A DNA stretch of 64,000 nt from Amycolatopsis benzoatilytica AK 16/65. GTDB lineage: Bacteria > Actinomycetota > Actinomycetes > Mycobacteriales > Pseudonocardiaceae. The first letter of the stretch is position 1. The number at the start of each line of letters is the position of its first letter. Positions 33,579 through 41,829 of the stretch are shown here, piece after piece. The stretch is taken from positions 4,803,039-4,867,038 of the forward strand of contig NZ_KB912942.1 of NCBI RefSeq assembly GCF_000383915.1. Reading direction: 5' to 3'. Made by a program: the position numbers and the translations under genes. The notes beneath the pieces were generated by a model. The model saw only the letters and a list, made by a program, of their open reading frames with translations, was not told the DNA's origin and ran no database searches.

Positions 33579-33753
33579 GCGGATCTCCACCTTCGTTGGT
33601 GACGCGCAGCAGGATAACCGTCGCTCTCCGCTGACGCTGTCCAGAACTTGAACACTTGGCCCCCGAATCACCCGGCAAGGTGGTGCCCCACCACCACCCG
33701 CGTGTCCGTGATGCGATCCGACGCGCGGTCCTTACCTCGAAAGGGGAAGCAGC

Positions 33754-36108
33754 GTGACTCTCAGTCACTCCGAGCCGGACACCGGGAACGAGCGTCCGGG
33801 CGTTTCCCGGCGCGGGTTCCTCGGCTACGTCGTCGCGGCCGGGACCCTGGTCGTGGCCGCCGACGTCGGGCTCACCACCTCCGCGGCGGCGAACGGACTC
33901 GCTCCGGCCGCGGTGCCGTCGCTTCCGCAGCCGCCCGAGCTGTACGACCTCAACGACGCGCTCACCGACGCCGCCCTGCCGACGTCGCAGCTGATCACCG
34001 TCACGATCAACAAGGACGGCAGCGCGTCGTTCGCGATCCCCCGTGCCGAAGTCGGCCAGGGCATCACCACCTCCTCGGCGATGATCATCGCCGAGGAGCT
34101 CGACCTGCCGGTCGAGAAGGTGCATGTCACGCTCGCCCCGGCCCGCCCGGAACTGCTGTTCAACCAGCTGACCGGCGGCTCGAACACCACGGTGTCGACC
34201 TACACGCCGATCCGGGTGGCCGCCGCGATCGCCAAGCAGCAGCTGCTCCAGGCAGCCGTGCTCCTGCTGGGCGGCACCGCCGACCGGTACCTCGTCAAGG
34301 GCGGGGTGATCACCGCGCCGAGCGGAAAGTCGCTCACCTACGGCGAATTGGCGACGAAGGCCGCGTCCAGCACCACCAAGCAGGTCACGCTCGACCCGAG
34401 CAAGCTCAAGAACGCCAGCCAGTTCAAGGTGCTCGGCAAGCCGCAGAACCGGCTCGACGCGCTCGACATCGTCACCGGCAAGAAGCAGTTCGCGATGGAC
34501 CTGGACGTCCCGGGCGCGCTGCCGACCATGATCTGCCGGCCGCCGACGCTCAACGGCACACCGAAAGCCGTCCGCAACAAGGCGGACGTGCTGAAGCTGC
34601 CCGGCGTCACCGACGTCGCGATGATCCCGACCGGAGTCGCGGTCCGCGCGGAAACCTTCGGCCAGTGCATCGACGGCGTGCGCGCGCTCCAGGTCGACTG
34701 GGGCAAGGGCAGCGTCGAGGGCGAGAACGACGAAACGGTGCTGGCGAACCTGCGCCGAGCCGAGCTTCCCCTTGCCGTGCCGAAGGTTCCGGTCCTGGCG
34801 CAGACGGTCGAGGCGGACTTCGAGTTCATGTTCCGCTCCAGCGCGGCGCTCGAGCCCTACTGCGCGGTCGCCGACGTCCGGGACGGCAGCGCGGAAATCT
34901 GGGCCGGCCTGAAGTCGCCGATCGTCTCGCAGGGCGAGGTAGCGCAAGCGATCGGATTGCCGCAGGGCAAGGTGAAGGTGCACGTCATCACCGGCGGCGG
35001 TTCCTTCGGGCACAAGCTGTTCGGCAACCACGCCATCGAAGCGGCACAGGCATCGAAGGCGTTCGGCAAGCCGGTGCGGCTGATGTGGCACCGCGCCGAC
35101 GAGCCGCGCCAGGGCCGGCTGCACCCGATGGCGACGTCGCGGATGCGAGCCACCGTGCTCGCCGGCAATGTGCTCACCTTCGAGCAGCGGCACACGTCGG
35201 TGGAGACCTCGTTCCGGCACGGTCTCGGCGAAGTGCTGACCTCGGTCGCCACGAAACTGCCGACCGGGCTGGGCAACCTCGGCGTGGCCGAAGCAGTTTT
35301 CGTGCTGAGCCAGGAAATGCCGTACAACTTCGGCGTCGTCGACCAGACGCTCACCGAGACCGACCAGCGGTTCAACACCGGGTCGATGCGCAACGTCTAC
35401 TCGCCGGACGTGGGCTGCGCCAACGAGCTGATGGTGGACATCCTCGCCAAGGCGATGGGCAAGGACCCGCTGGCGTTCCGGCTCGAATTCCTGAAGAACG
35501 ACAAGGTGAAGAGCGTGTTGCGCAAGGTCGCCGAGGTCGGCGGCTGGGGCAAGAAGATGGCCCCGGGCACCGCGCAGGGCATCGCGATCCACAAGGAGTA
35601 CAAGGGCGCGAGCGCCTGCCTGGTGGAGATCGACTGCCGTCCGGAGACGGTGAACCGCAAGATCCGCGACGGCGTCGGCGGTCCGCGCGTGACGAAGGCG
35701 GTCATCGCCATCGACACTGGGCTGGTGATCAACCCGCGCGGTCTGGAAGCCCAGATGATGGGCTGCTTCTCCGACGGGCTGGCGCTGGCGCTGACCAGCA
35801 GTGTCCACCTGAAGGACGGGCATTTCCTGGAAGCCAGCTGGGACAACTACTTCTACACCCGGCAGTGGAACATCCCGCACGACTTCACCGCGATCGCGAT
35901 GCCGTCCAACGGGGAGCAGCCGGGCGGCGGCGGCGAAGCGGGCGTGGCCTGTTCCGTCGCGGCGGTCGCGTGCGCGTACGCCCGCGCCACCGGCAAGGTC
36001 CCGAAGCGGTTCCCGATCAACCACGACGACCCGATCGGCTTCGAAGTCAAGACGTTCATCCCGCCCGTTCCCGAATCCCCGACCGACGGCCTGCGCCACA
36101 CCTACTGA
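33754..36108 (+). CDS. Molybdenum hydroxylase large subunit (IorB-like), Tat-exported
   Basis: A 784-residue molybdopterin-cytosine-dinucleotide subunit of the xanthine oxidase family, closest in layout to isoquinoline 1-oxidoreductase beta. A Tat signal (SRRGFLGYVVAAG, twin Arg at 19-20) starts the protein. Cofactor contacts include EVGQGITTSSAMIIAEEL, GGGSFGHKLFGNH and SMRNVYSPDVGCANELM, and the catalytic Glu is in GGGGEAGVACS. It hydroxylates an aldehyde or N-heterocycle using water. The GTG follows AAGGGGAAG. The small subunit lies 14 bp downstream; no FAD subunit is seen, as in the Ior type. Confidence 0.92.
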   Translation: MTLSHSEPDTGNERPGVSRRGFLGYVVAAGTLVVAADVGLTTSAAANGLAPAAVPSLPQPPELYDLNDALTDAALPTSQLITVTINKDGSASFAIPRAEVGQGITTSSAMIIAEELDLPVEKVHVTLAPARPELLFNQLTGGSNTTVSTYTPIRVAAAIAKQQLLQAAVLLLGGTADRYLVKGGVITAPSGKSLTYGELATKAASSTTKQVTLDPSKLKNASQFKVLGKPQNRLDALDIVTGKKQFAMDLDVPGALPTMICRPPTLNGTPKAVRNKADVLKLPGVTDVAMIPTGVAVRAETFGQCIDGVRALQVDWGKGSVEGENDETVLANLRRAELPLAVPKVPVLAQTVEADFEFMFRSSAALEPYCAVADVRDGSAEIWAGLKSPIVSQGEVAQAIGLPQGKVKVHVITGGGSFGHKLFGNHAIEAAQASKAFGKPVRLMWHRADEPRQGRLHPMATSRMRATVLAGNVLTFEQRHTSVETSFRHGLGEVLTSVATKLPTGLGNLGVAEAVFVLSQEMPYNFGVVDQTLTETDQRFNTGSMRNVYSPDVGCANELMVDILAKAMGKDPLAFRLEFLKNDKVKSVLRKVAEVGGWGKKMAPGTAQGIAIHKEYKGASACLVEIDCRPETVNRKIRDGVGGPRVTKAVIAIDTGLVINPRGLEAQMMGCFSDGLALALTSSVHLKDGHFLEASWDNYFYTRQWNIPHDFTAIAMPSNGEQPGGGGEAGVACSVAAVACAYARATGKVPKRFPINHDDPIGFEVKTFIPPVPESPTDGLRHTY

Positions 36109-36122
36109 GGAGCCACCCGACG

Positions 36123-36599
36123 ATGAGCAAGCACACCTTCATCCTCAACGGGAAGCCGGTGTCCGTCGACGTCGACGACGACGTGCGGCTGCTGTGGGTC
36201 CTGCGCGACGTGCTCGGCGTGCGCGGGCCGAAGTACGGCTGCGGCATCAACGTGTGCAAGGCGTGCACGTCGCACTTCAACGGCAAGGCGTTCAACCCGT
36301 GCTCGGTGCGGGTCGCGGACATCAAGGCCAGCGACGAGATCACCACGATCGAGGGCCTGCCGGACACCGTCAAGGCCGATCTGCACCCGATGCAGGAAGC
36401 CTGGCTGGAGAACGACGTCGCGCAGTGCGGCTACTGCCAGCCCGGCCAGATCATGGCCGCGGTGGCCAAGGTGAAGCAGGTCAAGGCCGAGGGCCGGGAG
36501 ATCACCGACGCGGACCTGGACGAGATCCGCAACGTCTGCCGATGCGGGACCTACTCCCGCATCCGCGAGGCGATCAAGGCCGGCGCCGCGAAGATGTGA
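36123..36599 (+). CDS. Molybdenum hydroxylase [2Fe-2S] small subunit (IorA-like)
   Basis: A 158-residue iron-sulfur subunit. The plant-type cluster uses Cys40, Cys45, Cys48 and Cys60 (YGCGINVCKACTSHFNGKAF, then NPC); the second cluster uses CGYCQPGQ and VCRCGTYSRIREA. It passes electrons from the Mo centre to an external acceptor. It has no signal of its own and would be exported piggy-back with the Tat-signal large subunit. The 3' end overlaps the EamA gene convergently by 26 bp. Confidence 0.93.
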   Translation: MSKHTFILNGKPVSVDVDDDVRLLWVLRDVLGVRGPKYGCGINVCKACTSHFNGKAFNPCSVRVADIKASDEITTIEGLPDTVKADLHPMQEAWLENDVAQCGYCQPGQIMAAVAKVKQVKAEGREITDADLDEIRNVCRCGTYSRIREAIKAGAAKM

Positions 36600-37542
36600 G
36601 CCGCGTTCGCTGCCCCGCACCCGCTTCCCGGTGCGGGGCAGCGTCGTGTCCGGGACTTGCCTGGACCAGCGCGCCGCCGAGGAGCAGCACGCCGACGCCG
36701 ATCAGCTGCGCCGCGGTCAGCGCCTGGCCCAGCAGCAGCCAAGCAAGCAGGAGGGCGACCAGCGGTTCGGCCAGTGCCAGCACTCCGGCCGCCGCGACCG
36801 GCAGTCCGCGCAGGGCAGCCAGCCCGGCCAAGTACGGCACGACGGTGCCCGCCGCGGCCAGCACCAGCAGGGCCGGCCAGACCGGGAAGCTCGCCCCGCC
36901 GAGCCGGATCGGGCCGGCGGCGGCTTGCAATGTCCACAATGGACTCATTGCCAGCACCGCGGCCGCGCCGATCGCCAGCCCGGCCGCGGTCAGCCCGACC
37001 GGATCATGGTGCCGTACACCGCGTTCTCCGAGCAGGAAGTATCCGGCCGAGCAGACCGCCGAAGCGAGTCCCGCGACGACGCCGAGCACGTCCAGCTTCG
37101 TGCCCAGCCCGACGCCCGAGAGCAGCACCAGCCCGCCGATCGCGAGCGCGATGCCCAGCCAGGCCGGCGAAGAGAGCACGGACCGGCGGACGAAGCGCAC
37201 CCACAGCGCGACCAGCACTGGCGACAGGTTGACGAGGACCATCGCGACCCCGACCGGAATCCGTTCTACCGCGGCGAAAAAGAAGAGCTGCACGCCCGCG
37301 ACGCCGAGCAGACCGTCACCGAGCGGCAGCCACCGTTCGCCGCGCCGGAACCGCAGCGCCCGCGGCCGGGCGAGCGCGACGGCGGGCAGCAGCAGGACCG
37401 CGGCCAGCCCGATCCGTGCCGCGGTGGCCGCCGCCGGGCTCCAGCCCGAGTCCATCACCGCTTTGGCGAGCGGACCGGAGCTCGCGAACAGCGTCCAGGA
37501 GAGCAGGCTCAACCCGGTCGAGGTGCTCCGCTGCGGTGCCAT
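36574..37542 (-). CDS. EamA/DMT-family permease
   Basis: A 322-residue transporter with ten predicted TM segments in two EamA repeats (GLSLLSWTLFASSGPLAKAV and the second from GVVAGLASAVCSAGYFLLGE). Family members export amino acids or other metabolites. The ATG at 37542 is chosen because the first TM starts about 10 residues later; the upstream extension is low-complexity. The basic tail (EAGAGQRTRLTSSRRRP) is encoded through the hairpin at 36609-36642. It is divergent from the CMD gene. Confidence 0.85.
   Translation of the reverse strand: MAPQRSTSTGLSLLSWTLFASSGPLAKAVMDSGWSPAAATAARIGLAAVLLLPAVALARPRALRFRRGERWLPLGDGLLGVAGVQLFFFAAVERIPVGVAMVLVNLSPVLVALWVRFVRRSVLSSPAWLGIALAIGGLVLLSGVGLGTKLDVLGVVAGLASAVCSAGYFLLGERGVRHHDPVGLTAAGLAIGAAAVLAMSPLWTLQAAAGPIRLGGASFPVWPALLVLAAAGTVVPYLAGLAALRGLPVAAAGVLALAEPLVALLLAWLLLGQALTAAQLIGVGVLLLGGALVQASPGHDAAPHREAGAGQRTRLTSSRRRP
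36609..36642. terminator. Hairpin after the small-subunit gene
   Basis: Perfect 13-bp arms GCTGCCCCGCACC / GGTGCGGGGCAGC with an 8-base loop, nine bases after the iron-sulfur subunit stop. It lies within the EamA coding tail on the other strand. Confidence 0.65.
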
Positions 37543-37615
37543 CCGCGCATTGTGCGGGCGCGCACGGGACGGCGGCCACTGGTTTTCCGGGTGCGACGCG
37601 GGCCACATTCCCGGT

Positions 37616-37642
37616 TGTCACAACTTCCAGGCGCGCGGCATC
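37616..37642 (+). promoter_or_regulatory. Putative ECF41-type promoter upstream of CMD gene
   Basis: TGTCACA at 37616-37622, exactly 16 bases, then CATC at 37639-37642. The upstream heptamer and spacing match the site at 6086 before the oxidoreductase-sigJ operon. The CMD start is 36 bases downstream with GGAGGAAA in between, a normal leader. Confidence 0.65.
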
Positions 37643-37677
37643 TCATGGGCATCCGCTGCACGACACTGGAGGAAACG

Positions 37678-38160
37678 ATGAACGCACGCATCGACATGAT
37701 GGGCAACGACACCGCCAAGGCGCTCGGCAAGCGGTTCGCCGGGCTGAGCATGGTGTTGCACAACTCGTCGCTGCCGCAGCCGACACAGGAGCTGGTTTCG
37801 TTGCGCGCCAGCCAGATCAACGGCTGCGGTTTCTGCACCGACATGCACACCAAGGACGCCACCGCGGCCGGGGAGACCGTCGAACGGCTGTTCCTGGTCG
37901 CTGCCTGGCGCGAAGCGACGGTGTTCACCGACGCCGAGCGGGCCGCGCTCGCGCTGACCGAAGAAGGCACCCGCGTCGCCGACGGCGGGAGCGTGTCGGA
38001 CGAGACGTGGGCGGAGGTGCAGAAACACTACGACGAGGACCAGCAGGTCGCGTTGATCTTCCTGGTCGGGTTGATCAACGCGGCGAACCGGATGAACGTC
38101 ATCGCCCGCACGCCGGCCGGGTTCTACCAGCCGGCGATGCGCGCCGCGTTCGCGGACTGA
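37678..38160 (+). CDS. Carboxymuconolactone decarboxylase/AhpD-family protein
   Basis: A 160-residue CMD-domain protein. The AhpD-type redox motif is NGCGFCTDMHTKD (CxxC with a following His), in the helical bundle typical of alkylhydroperoxidase-like enzymes. It likely reduces peroxides or acts as a thiol relay. CMD proteins are the commonest ECF41-linked genes, which agrees with the TGTCACA-N16-CATC upstream. ATG 37678 follows GGAGGAAAC. Confidence 0.92.
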   Translation: MNARIDMMGNDTAKALGKRFAGLSMVLHNSSLPQPTQELVSLRASQINGCGFCTDMHTKDATAAGETVERLFLVAAWREATVFTDAERAALALTEEGTRVADGGSVSDETWAEVQKHYDEDQQVALIFLVGLINAANRMNVIARTPAGFYQPAMRAAFAD

Positions 38161-38171
38161 GCGGCACACGT

Positions 38172-38206
38172 GCCGCCGCCGAGCAGCGGTGGAGCTCGGC
38201 GGCGGC
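38172..38206. terminator. Hairpin between CMD and lipoyl genes
   Basis: 13-bp arms GCCGCCGCCGAGC / GCTCGGCGGCGGC with a 9-base loop, between two convergent genes; likely bidirectional. Confidence 0.65.
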
Positions 38207-38244
38207 CCGTGCCCTTCCTTCCCCCGGGCGGAAAACCCGTGCGC

Positions 38245-38478
38245 CTAGTCGATCCGGGCGATGGCCGACCCCTGTTTCACCACTTCGCCCTCCGCCACCA
38301 GCAGCCGGAGCACGCCGGCTGCCGGTGCGGGGACTTCCGCGTCGACCTTGTCGACCGCGACCTCGGCGATCAGGTCGCCTTCGGCCACCGTCGCGCCGTC
38401 CGCGGCGAACCAGGTGGCCAGTACTCCCTCGGCCTCCGGATCGTTCTCGGACAGCGCCGGGAACACGATGTCGGTCAT
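38245..38478 (-). CDS. Free-standing lipoyl-domain protein
   Basis: A 77-residue protein that is only a lipoyl domain: MTDIVFPALSENDPEAEGVL at the start, the lipoyl lysine Lys44 in VDKVDAEVPAPAAG, and a closing GEVVKQGSAIARID. Full-length E2 subunits add a peripheral-subunit-binding domain and a ~230-residue acyltransferase, both absent. It overlaps the E1 beta stop by four bases (ATGA). It could be a mobile carrier whose acyl group is passed to an E2 encoded elsewhere. No frameshifted E2 remainder is visible downstream. Confidence 0.85.
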   Translation of the reverse strand: MTDIVFPALSENDPEAEGVLATWFAADGATVAEGDLIAEVAVDKVDAEVPAPAAGVLRLLVAEGEVVKQGSAIARID

Positions 38479-39509
38479 GCGCCCACCAGGTCGAGCACGG
38501 CACGGCGGATCCGGGCCGGCGTCGGCAGGACCGCGTACTCCAGCGGCCGCGCGTACGGGATCGGCACGTCCGGCACCGCGACCCGGGCGGCGGGCGCGCG
38601 CAGCAGGCCGGGATCCCGTTCCGCGACGCGGGCGATCACCTCGCCGGACAGGCCGAACGACAGGTAGTCCTCGTCGACCACCAGCAGCCGCCCGGTCTTG
38701 CCCACCGAGGCGAGGATCGTGTCGGTGTCCAGCGGGACCAGGCTGCGCAGGTCCACGACCTCGCAGTCGACGCCCTGCCCGGCGAGCTCGTCGGCGACGT
38801 CCAGCGCGTGGTGGACCGAGAGCGACAGCGTGACGATCGTGACGTCGCCGCCGGTGCGCACCACGTTCGCCTTGCCGATCGGGACCTCGTAGTCGCCTTC
38901 CGGCACCGCGTCGACCGAGCGGCGGTTCTTCGCCATCCACGGCAGCCCCATGACTCCCTTGTGGAACAGGTACACCACCGGGTTGTCGTCCCGGATCGCC
39001 GCGGTCATCAAGCCCTTGGCGTCGGCCGGGCAGCTCGGCACGACGACCTTCATCCCGGGCAGGTGCGCGAACGTCCCCCACAGGCACTGGGAATGCTGCG
39101 CGCCGTCGGAATAGCCGCCGCCGACCGCGGCGGTCAGCACCATCGGCACCGCCACGTTGCCGCCGGACTCGAAGTGGATCTTGGCCATGTGGTTGTAGAT
39201 CTGATCCATGCAGACGCCGAAGAAGTCGACGAACATCAGCTCGACGATCGGCCGCAGGCCCTCGACCGCCGCGCCGATCGCGGTGCCGATGAACGCGGAC
39301 TCCGAAATCGGTGTGTCGAGCACCCGGCGCGGGCCGAATTTGTCGAGCAACCCGGTGGTGGAGCTGAAGATCCCGCCGTAGGCTCCGACGTCCTCGCCGA
39401 GCACGAACACCCGGTCGTCGCGCTCCATTTCCTGGGAGATCGCCTCCACCATGGCTTTCGCGGTGCTGAGCTTCCGCCCGGCGGGCGCGGAGGGTTCGGT
39501 GAGCGTCAT
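38475..39509 (-). CDS. 2-oxoacid dehydrogenase E1 component, beta subunit
   Basis: A 344-residue TPP-enzyme beta subunit. It has the pyrimidine-contacting Glu in FVLGEDVGAYGG, the DTPISESAFIGTAIGAA stretch, QHSQCLWGTFAHLPGMKVVVP and a transketolase C domain (GRLLVVDEDYLSFGLSGEV). With the alpha subunit it decarboxylates a 2-oxoacid (pyruvate, branched-chain) or acetoin and passes the acyl group to lipoate. It lies 18 bp after the alpha gene and is coupled to the lipoyl gene. Substrate not determined. Confidence 0.92.
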   Translation of the reverse strand: MTLTEPSAPAGRKLSTAKAMVEAISQEMERDDRVFVLGEDVGAYGGIFSSTTGLLDKFGPRRVLDTPISESAFIGTAIGAAVEGLRPIVELMFVDFFGVCMDQIYNHMAKIHFESGGNVAVPMVLTAAVGGGYSDGAQHSQCLWGTFAHLPGMKVVVPSCPADAKGLMTAAIRDDNPVVYLFHKGVMGLPWMAKNRRSVDAVPEGDYEVPIGKANVVRTGGDVTIVTLSLSVHHALDVADELAGQGVDCEVVDLRSLVPLDTDTILASVGKTGRLLVVDEDYLSFGLSGEVIARVAERDPGLLRAPAARVAVPDVPIPYARPLEYAVLPTPARIRRAVLDLVGA

Positions 39510-39527
39510 TGCTTCTCTCCTCGCTGG

Positions 39528-40508
39528 TCAGGCTTGCGCGAACACGAAGTCCAGGGCAGCGGCCGGGTCGGGCTCGGGACTGTCCTTGGCGAACGCGATG
39601 GCCGCTTCGACCCGCTTGCTCGCGTCTCCGGCGATGCCGGCGGCCGCGGAATCGTCGAGCACGCCGTCGGCGCGCAGCTGCCGTTCGTAACCGGGCAGCG
39701 GATCCCGGCCGGGCACCCCCTCCAGATCGGACCGGTAGCCCTGCGCGTCACCCTCGAAGTGGCCCCACAGCCGAAGCGTGTGCACCTCGATCAAGCTGGG
39801 CCCGTCCCCGGCGCGGGCCCGCGCGACCGCCCGGCCCGCCGCCTCGTGCACCGCCTCGACCGAGTTGTCCTCGACGCGTTCGCCCGGAATCCCGTACCCG
39901 GCAGCACGTTCCGCGTTCGACGGAACACAGGTGGACGCGGAGCGCGGCACCGAAATGCCCCAGTCGTTGTCCTCCACTACGAACACGACCGGCAGGTGCC
40001 ACAACGCGGCGAGATTGAGCGATTCGTGGAACGCGCCCTGGTTCGCCGCCCCCTCGCCGGTGACCGCGACCGCGACCCGGTCGGTTCCGCGGCGCTGGAA
40101 CGCGAACGCCTGCCCGAGCGCCGGCGGATACCCCTCGGCGATGATGCCGGAGCAGGAGAAGTGCACGGTCGGGTCGAACAGGTGCATGTGCCCGCCGCGT
40201 CCCTTGCCGAGACCGGTCGAGCGGCCGAAGATCTCCGCGGTCATCTTGTCCAGGTCGACGCCGTGCGCGATGGCGAAATGATGCGGCCGGTGCGTGGCGG
40301 TGACCGCGTCGTCGGCGGTGAGGTGCGCACAAACCCCCGCAGCGACCGGTTCCTGCCCGGCGGACAGGTGCATCTCGCCCGGCACCAGCCCGGCCCCGAT
40401 GTCGAAGACCGGTTTCTTGTCGGCGTGGTACTCGCGGAGGATCGCCTCCTCGTACGTGCGGATCAGGACCATCGTGCGGTACAGGTCCAGCCTGACCTTT
40501 GCTTCCAT
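39528..40508 (-). CDS. 2-oxoacid dehydrogenase E1 component, alpha subunit
   Basis: A 326-residue TPP-binding subunit. The TPP motif runs from AVTGEGAANQGAFHESLNLA to VFVVEDNDWGIS (GDG...NN type with variations), preceded by GLGKGRGGHMHLFDP and THRPHHFAIAHG. The layout is close to acetoin or branched-chain E1 alpha. The ATG at 40508 follows GGAGG. It is the first structural gene of the operon after the IclR regulator (67-bp gap). Confidence 0.92.
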   Translation of the reverse strand: MEAKVRLDLYRTMVLIRTYEEAILREYHADKKPVFDIGAGLVPGEMHLSAGQEPVAAGVCAHLTADDAVTATHRPHHFAIAHGVDLDKMTAEIFGRSTGLGKGRGGHMHLFDPTVHFSCSGIIAEGYPPALGQAFAFQRRGTDRVAVAVTGEGAANQGAFHESLNLAALWHLPVVFVVEDNDWGISVPRSASTCVPSNAERAAGYGIPGERVEDNSVEAVHEAAGRAVARARAGDGPSLIEVHTLRLWGHFEGDAQGYRSDLEGVPGRDPLPGYERQLRADGVLDDSAAAGIAGDASKRVEAAIAFAKDSPEPDPAAALDFVFAQA

Positions 40509-40575
40509 CGGGACCTCCGATTCGCTCTGGAGGCCAGAATCGCGCTGGTCCGGTCGCCGGACAACGGGCTGGATT

Positions 40576-41316
40576 TCAGATGGTGATAACGCTCAGCGCG
40601 CGAGACACCCGCTGCGCGGCCCGGCGCAACGACTGCGGCTGCGCGGTGCCCAGCCTCCGCGACGGGAGCGAAATCGCGACCGCCCCCAGCAACCCGTGCG
40701 CACGGACGGTGGCGGCCACGCACGACGTGCCCAGAAGGTATTCCTCGCGGTCGTTGAAGACGTCGTCGCTCTGCGAAAGCCGCTGCTCGAGGACGCGGGT
40801 GTCGGTGATGGTGTGCGGCGTGAGATCGGCGAGCCGGTGGCGGGAGAGGTAGTCGCGCCGCCCGTCGGCGTCGAGAGCGGACAGGATGCACTTGCCGAAC
40901 GCCGTCGCGTGCGCCGATTCGTGCACGCCGACCCACAAGTCGGCCGACGGCGCGGTCGGGCCGTCGGCGATGTCGACAAGCTTGATGTCGCCGTCGGAAT
41001 AGAGCGAGAGGTACGCGGCGCCGTGGACCTCGTCGCGGAGCGCGCGCAGGACTGGACGGATGCGCGGCAGCAGAGCGTGGAGCGAGTTGCGCCGGCGGAG
41101 TTCGCCGACCTGGCTGCCGAGCGTGTAGCCGTCGTCGAGTTTGCTGAGATAGCCCTCGTGGACGAGGGTGCGGAGCAGGTGATACGCCGTCGGCAGCGGC
41201 AGGCCGACAGTGCGCGCGAGCACCTTCGCCGGGACCGGGCGTTCGCTCGCGCCGACCGCGTCGAGCAGGTGGAGGGCGCGTTGGACAGACCCGATCAGAG
41301 TCGGTTCAGCCGCCAT
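40576..41316 (-). CDS. IclR-family transcriptional regulator
   Basis: A 246-residue IclR protein with an N-terminal winged helix (SVQRALHLLDAVGASERPVP; LARTVGLPLPTAYHLLRTLV) and a GAF-like effector domain (HATAFGKCILSAL; GTSCVAATVRAHGLLGAVAI). IclR proteins sense acids such as glyoxylate, pyruvate or aromatic acids. ATG 41316 is chosen because GGAGG sits 8 bases upstream. It is co-directional with the E1 genes and probably regulates them. Confidence 0.9.
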   Translation of the reverse strand: MAAEPTLIGSVQRALHLLDAVGASERPVPAKVLARTVGLPLPTAYHLLRTLVHEGYLSKLDDGYTLGSQVGELRRRNSLHALLPRIRPVLRALRDEVHGAAYLSLYSDGDIKLVDIADGPTAPSADLWVGVHESAHATAFGKCILSALDADGRRDYLSRHRLADLTPHTITDTRVLEQRLSQSDDVFNDREEYLLGTSCVAATVRAHGLLGAVAISLPSRRLGTAQPQSLRRAAQRVSRALSVITI

Positions 41317-41829
41317 GCTGGTCACCTCCGCTGGTAACGCCCGCGAGATCCAGCATGAGGGATCGCTCTGACCTGGGCAAGGGCGGTTCAGCCGGACGGT
41401 TTACCGGGGTGTGGTCCGGGGAAGAGCCCGTTCACCCCACGCCGCGCCACTCCCCGCAAGGCGCGACACACGAGGATCGGAATCGCCCGCCAGCCGGGCC
41501 AGCGCGGCGGCCAGCCGCTCGCGATCGTGTTCAGCACATCCAGTGCGCCGAGCCGGACCGGCCCGGTACCGCGACTGCGCTGTCCAGCCGCCAGCACGCG
41601 TGACGGGGCCGCGTCCTCGGTCGCGACGAGCGGGGATGGCAGACCGATGCAGCCGCCGTCGGCCCGCCGTCCCGGAACGGCCCGCACCGGCTGTCCGAGG
41701 ACTGCCCGGACCGCCCGAACCGCTCGCACTGAGCAGCGCAAACACCCGTCGTTCGCCAGTTGTGCGGGAATCTACTCGCTGGTAGGTTACCGGCCAGTCG
41801 TGATCCACTTCACGGTTCAAAGGGGAGCC
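41317..41829. other. 513-bp region without a supported gene
   Basis: The space between the divergent IclR regulator and the lipase gene. It must hold both promoters. A GTG-initiated minus-strand frame (41401-41745, 114 residues) ends in a fairly natural helical stretch (EHDRERLAAALARLAGDSDP), but its first 60 residues are low-complexity Arg/Gly and no ribosome site is seen, so I do not call it. No palindrome stands out. Confidence 0.4.

Noticed and set aside
32482..36099. 1205-codon minus-strand frame over the molybdenum hydroxylase
   Set aside because: Antisense shadow; low-complexity Arg/Asp/His translation, while the plus strand encodes a well-conserved enzyme.
41401..41745. Minus-strand hypothetical gene upstream of the lipase
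   Set aside because: No ribosome site, low-complexity first half, no recognisable domain.
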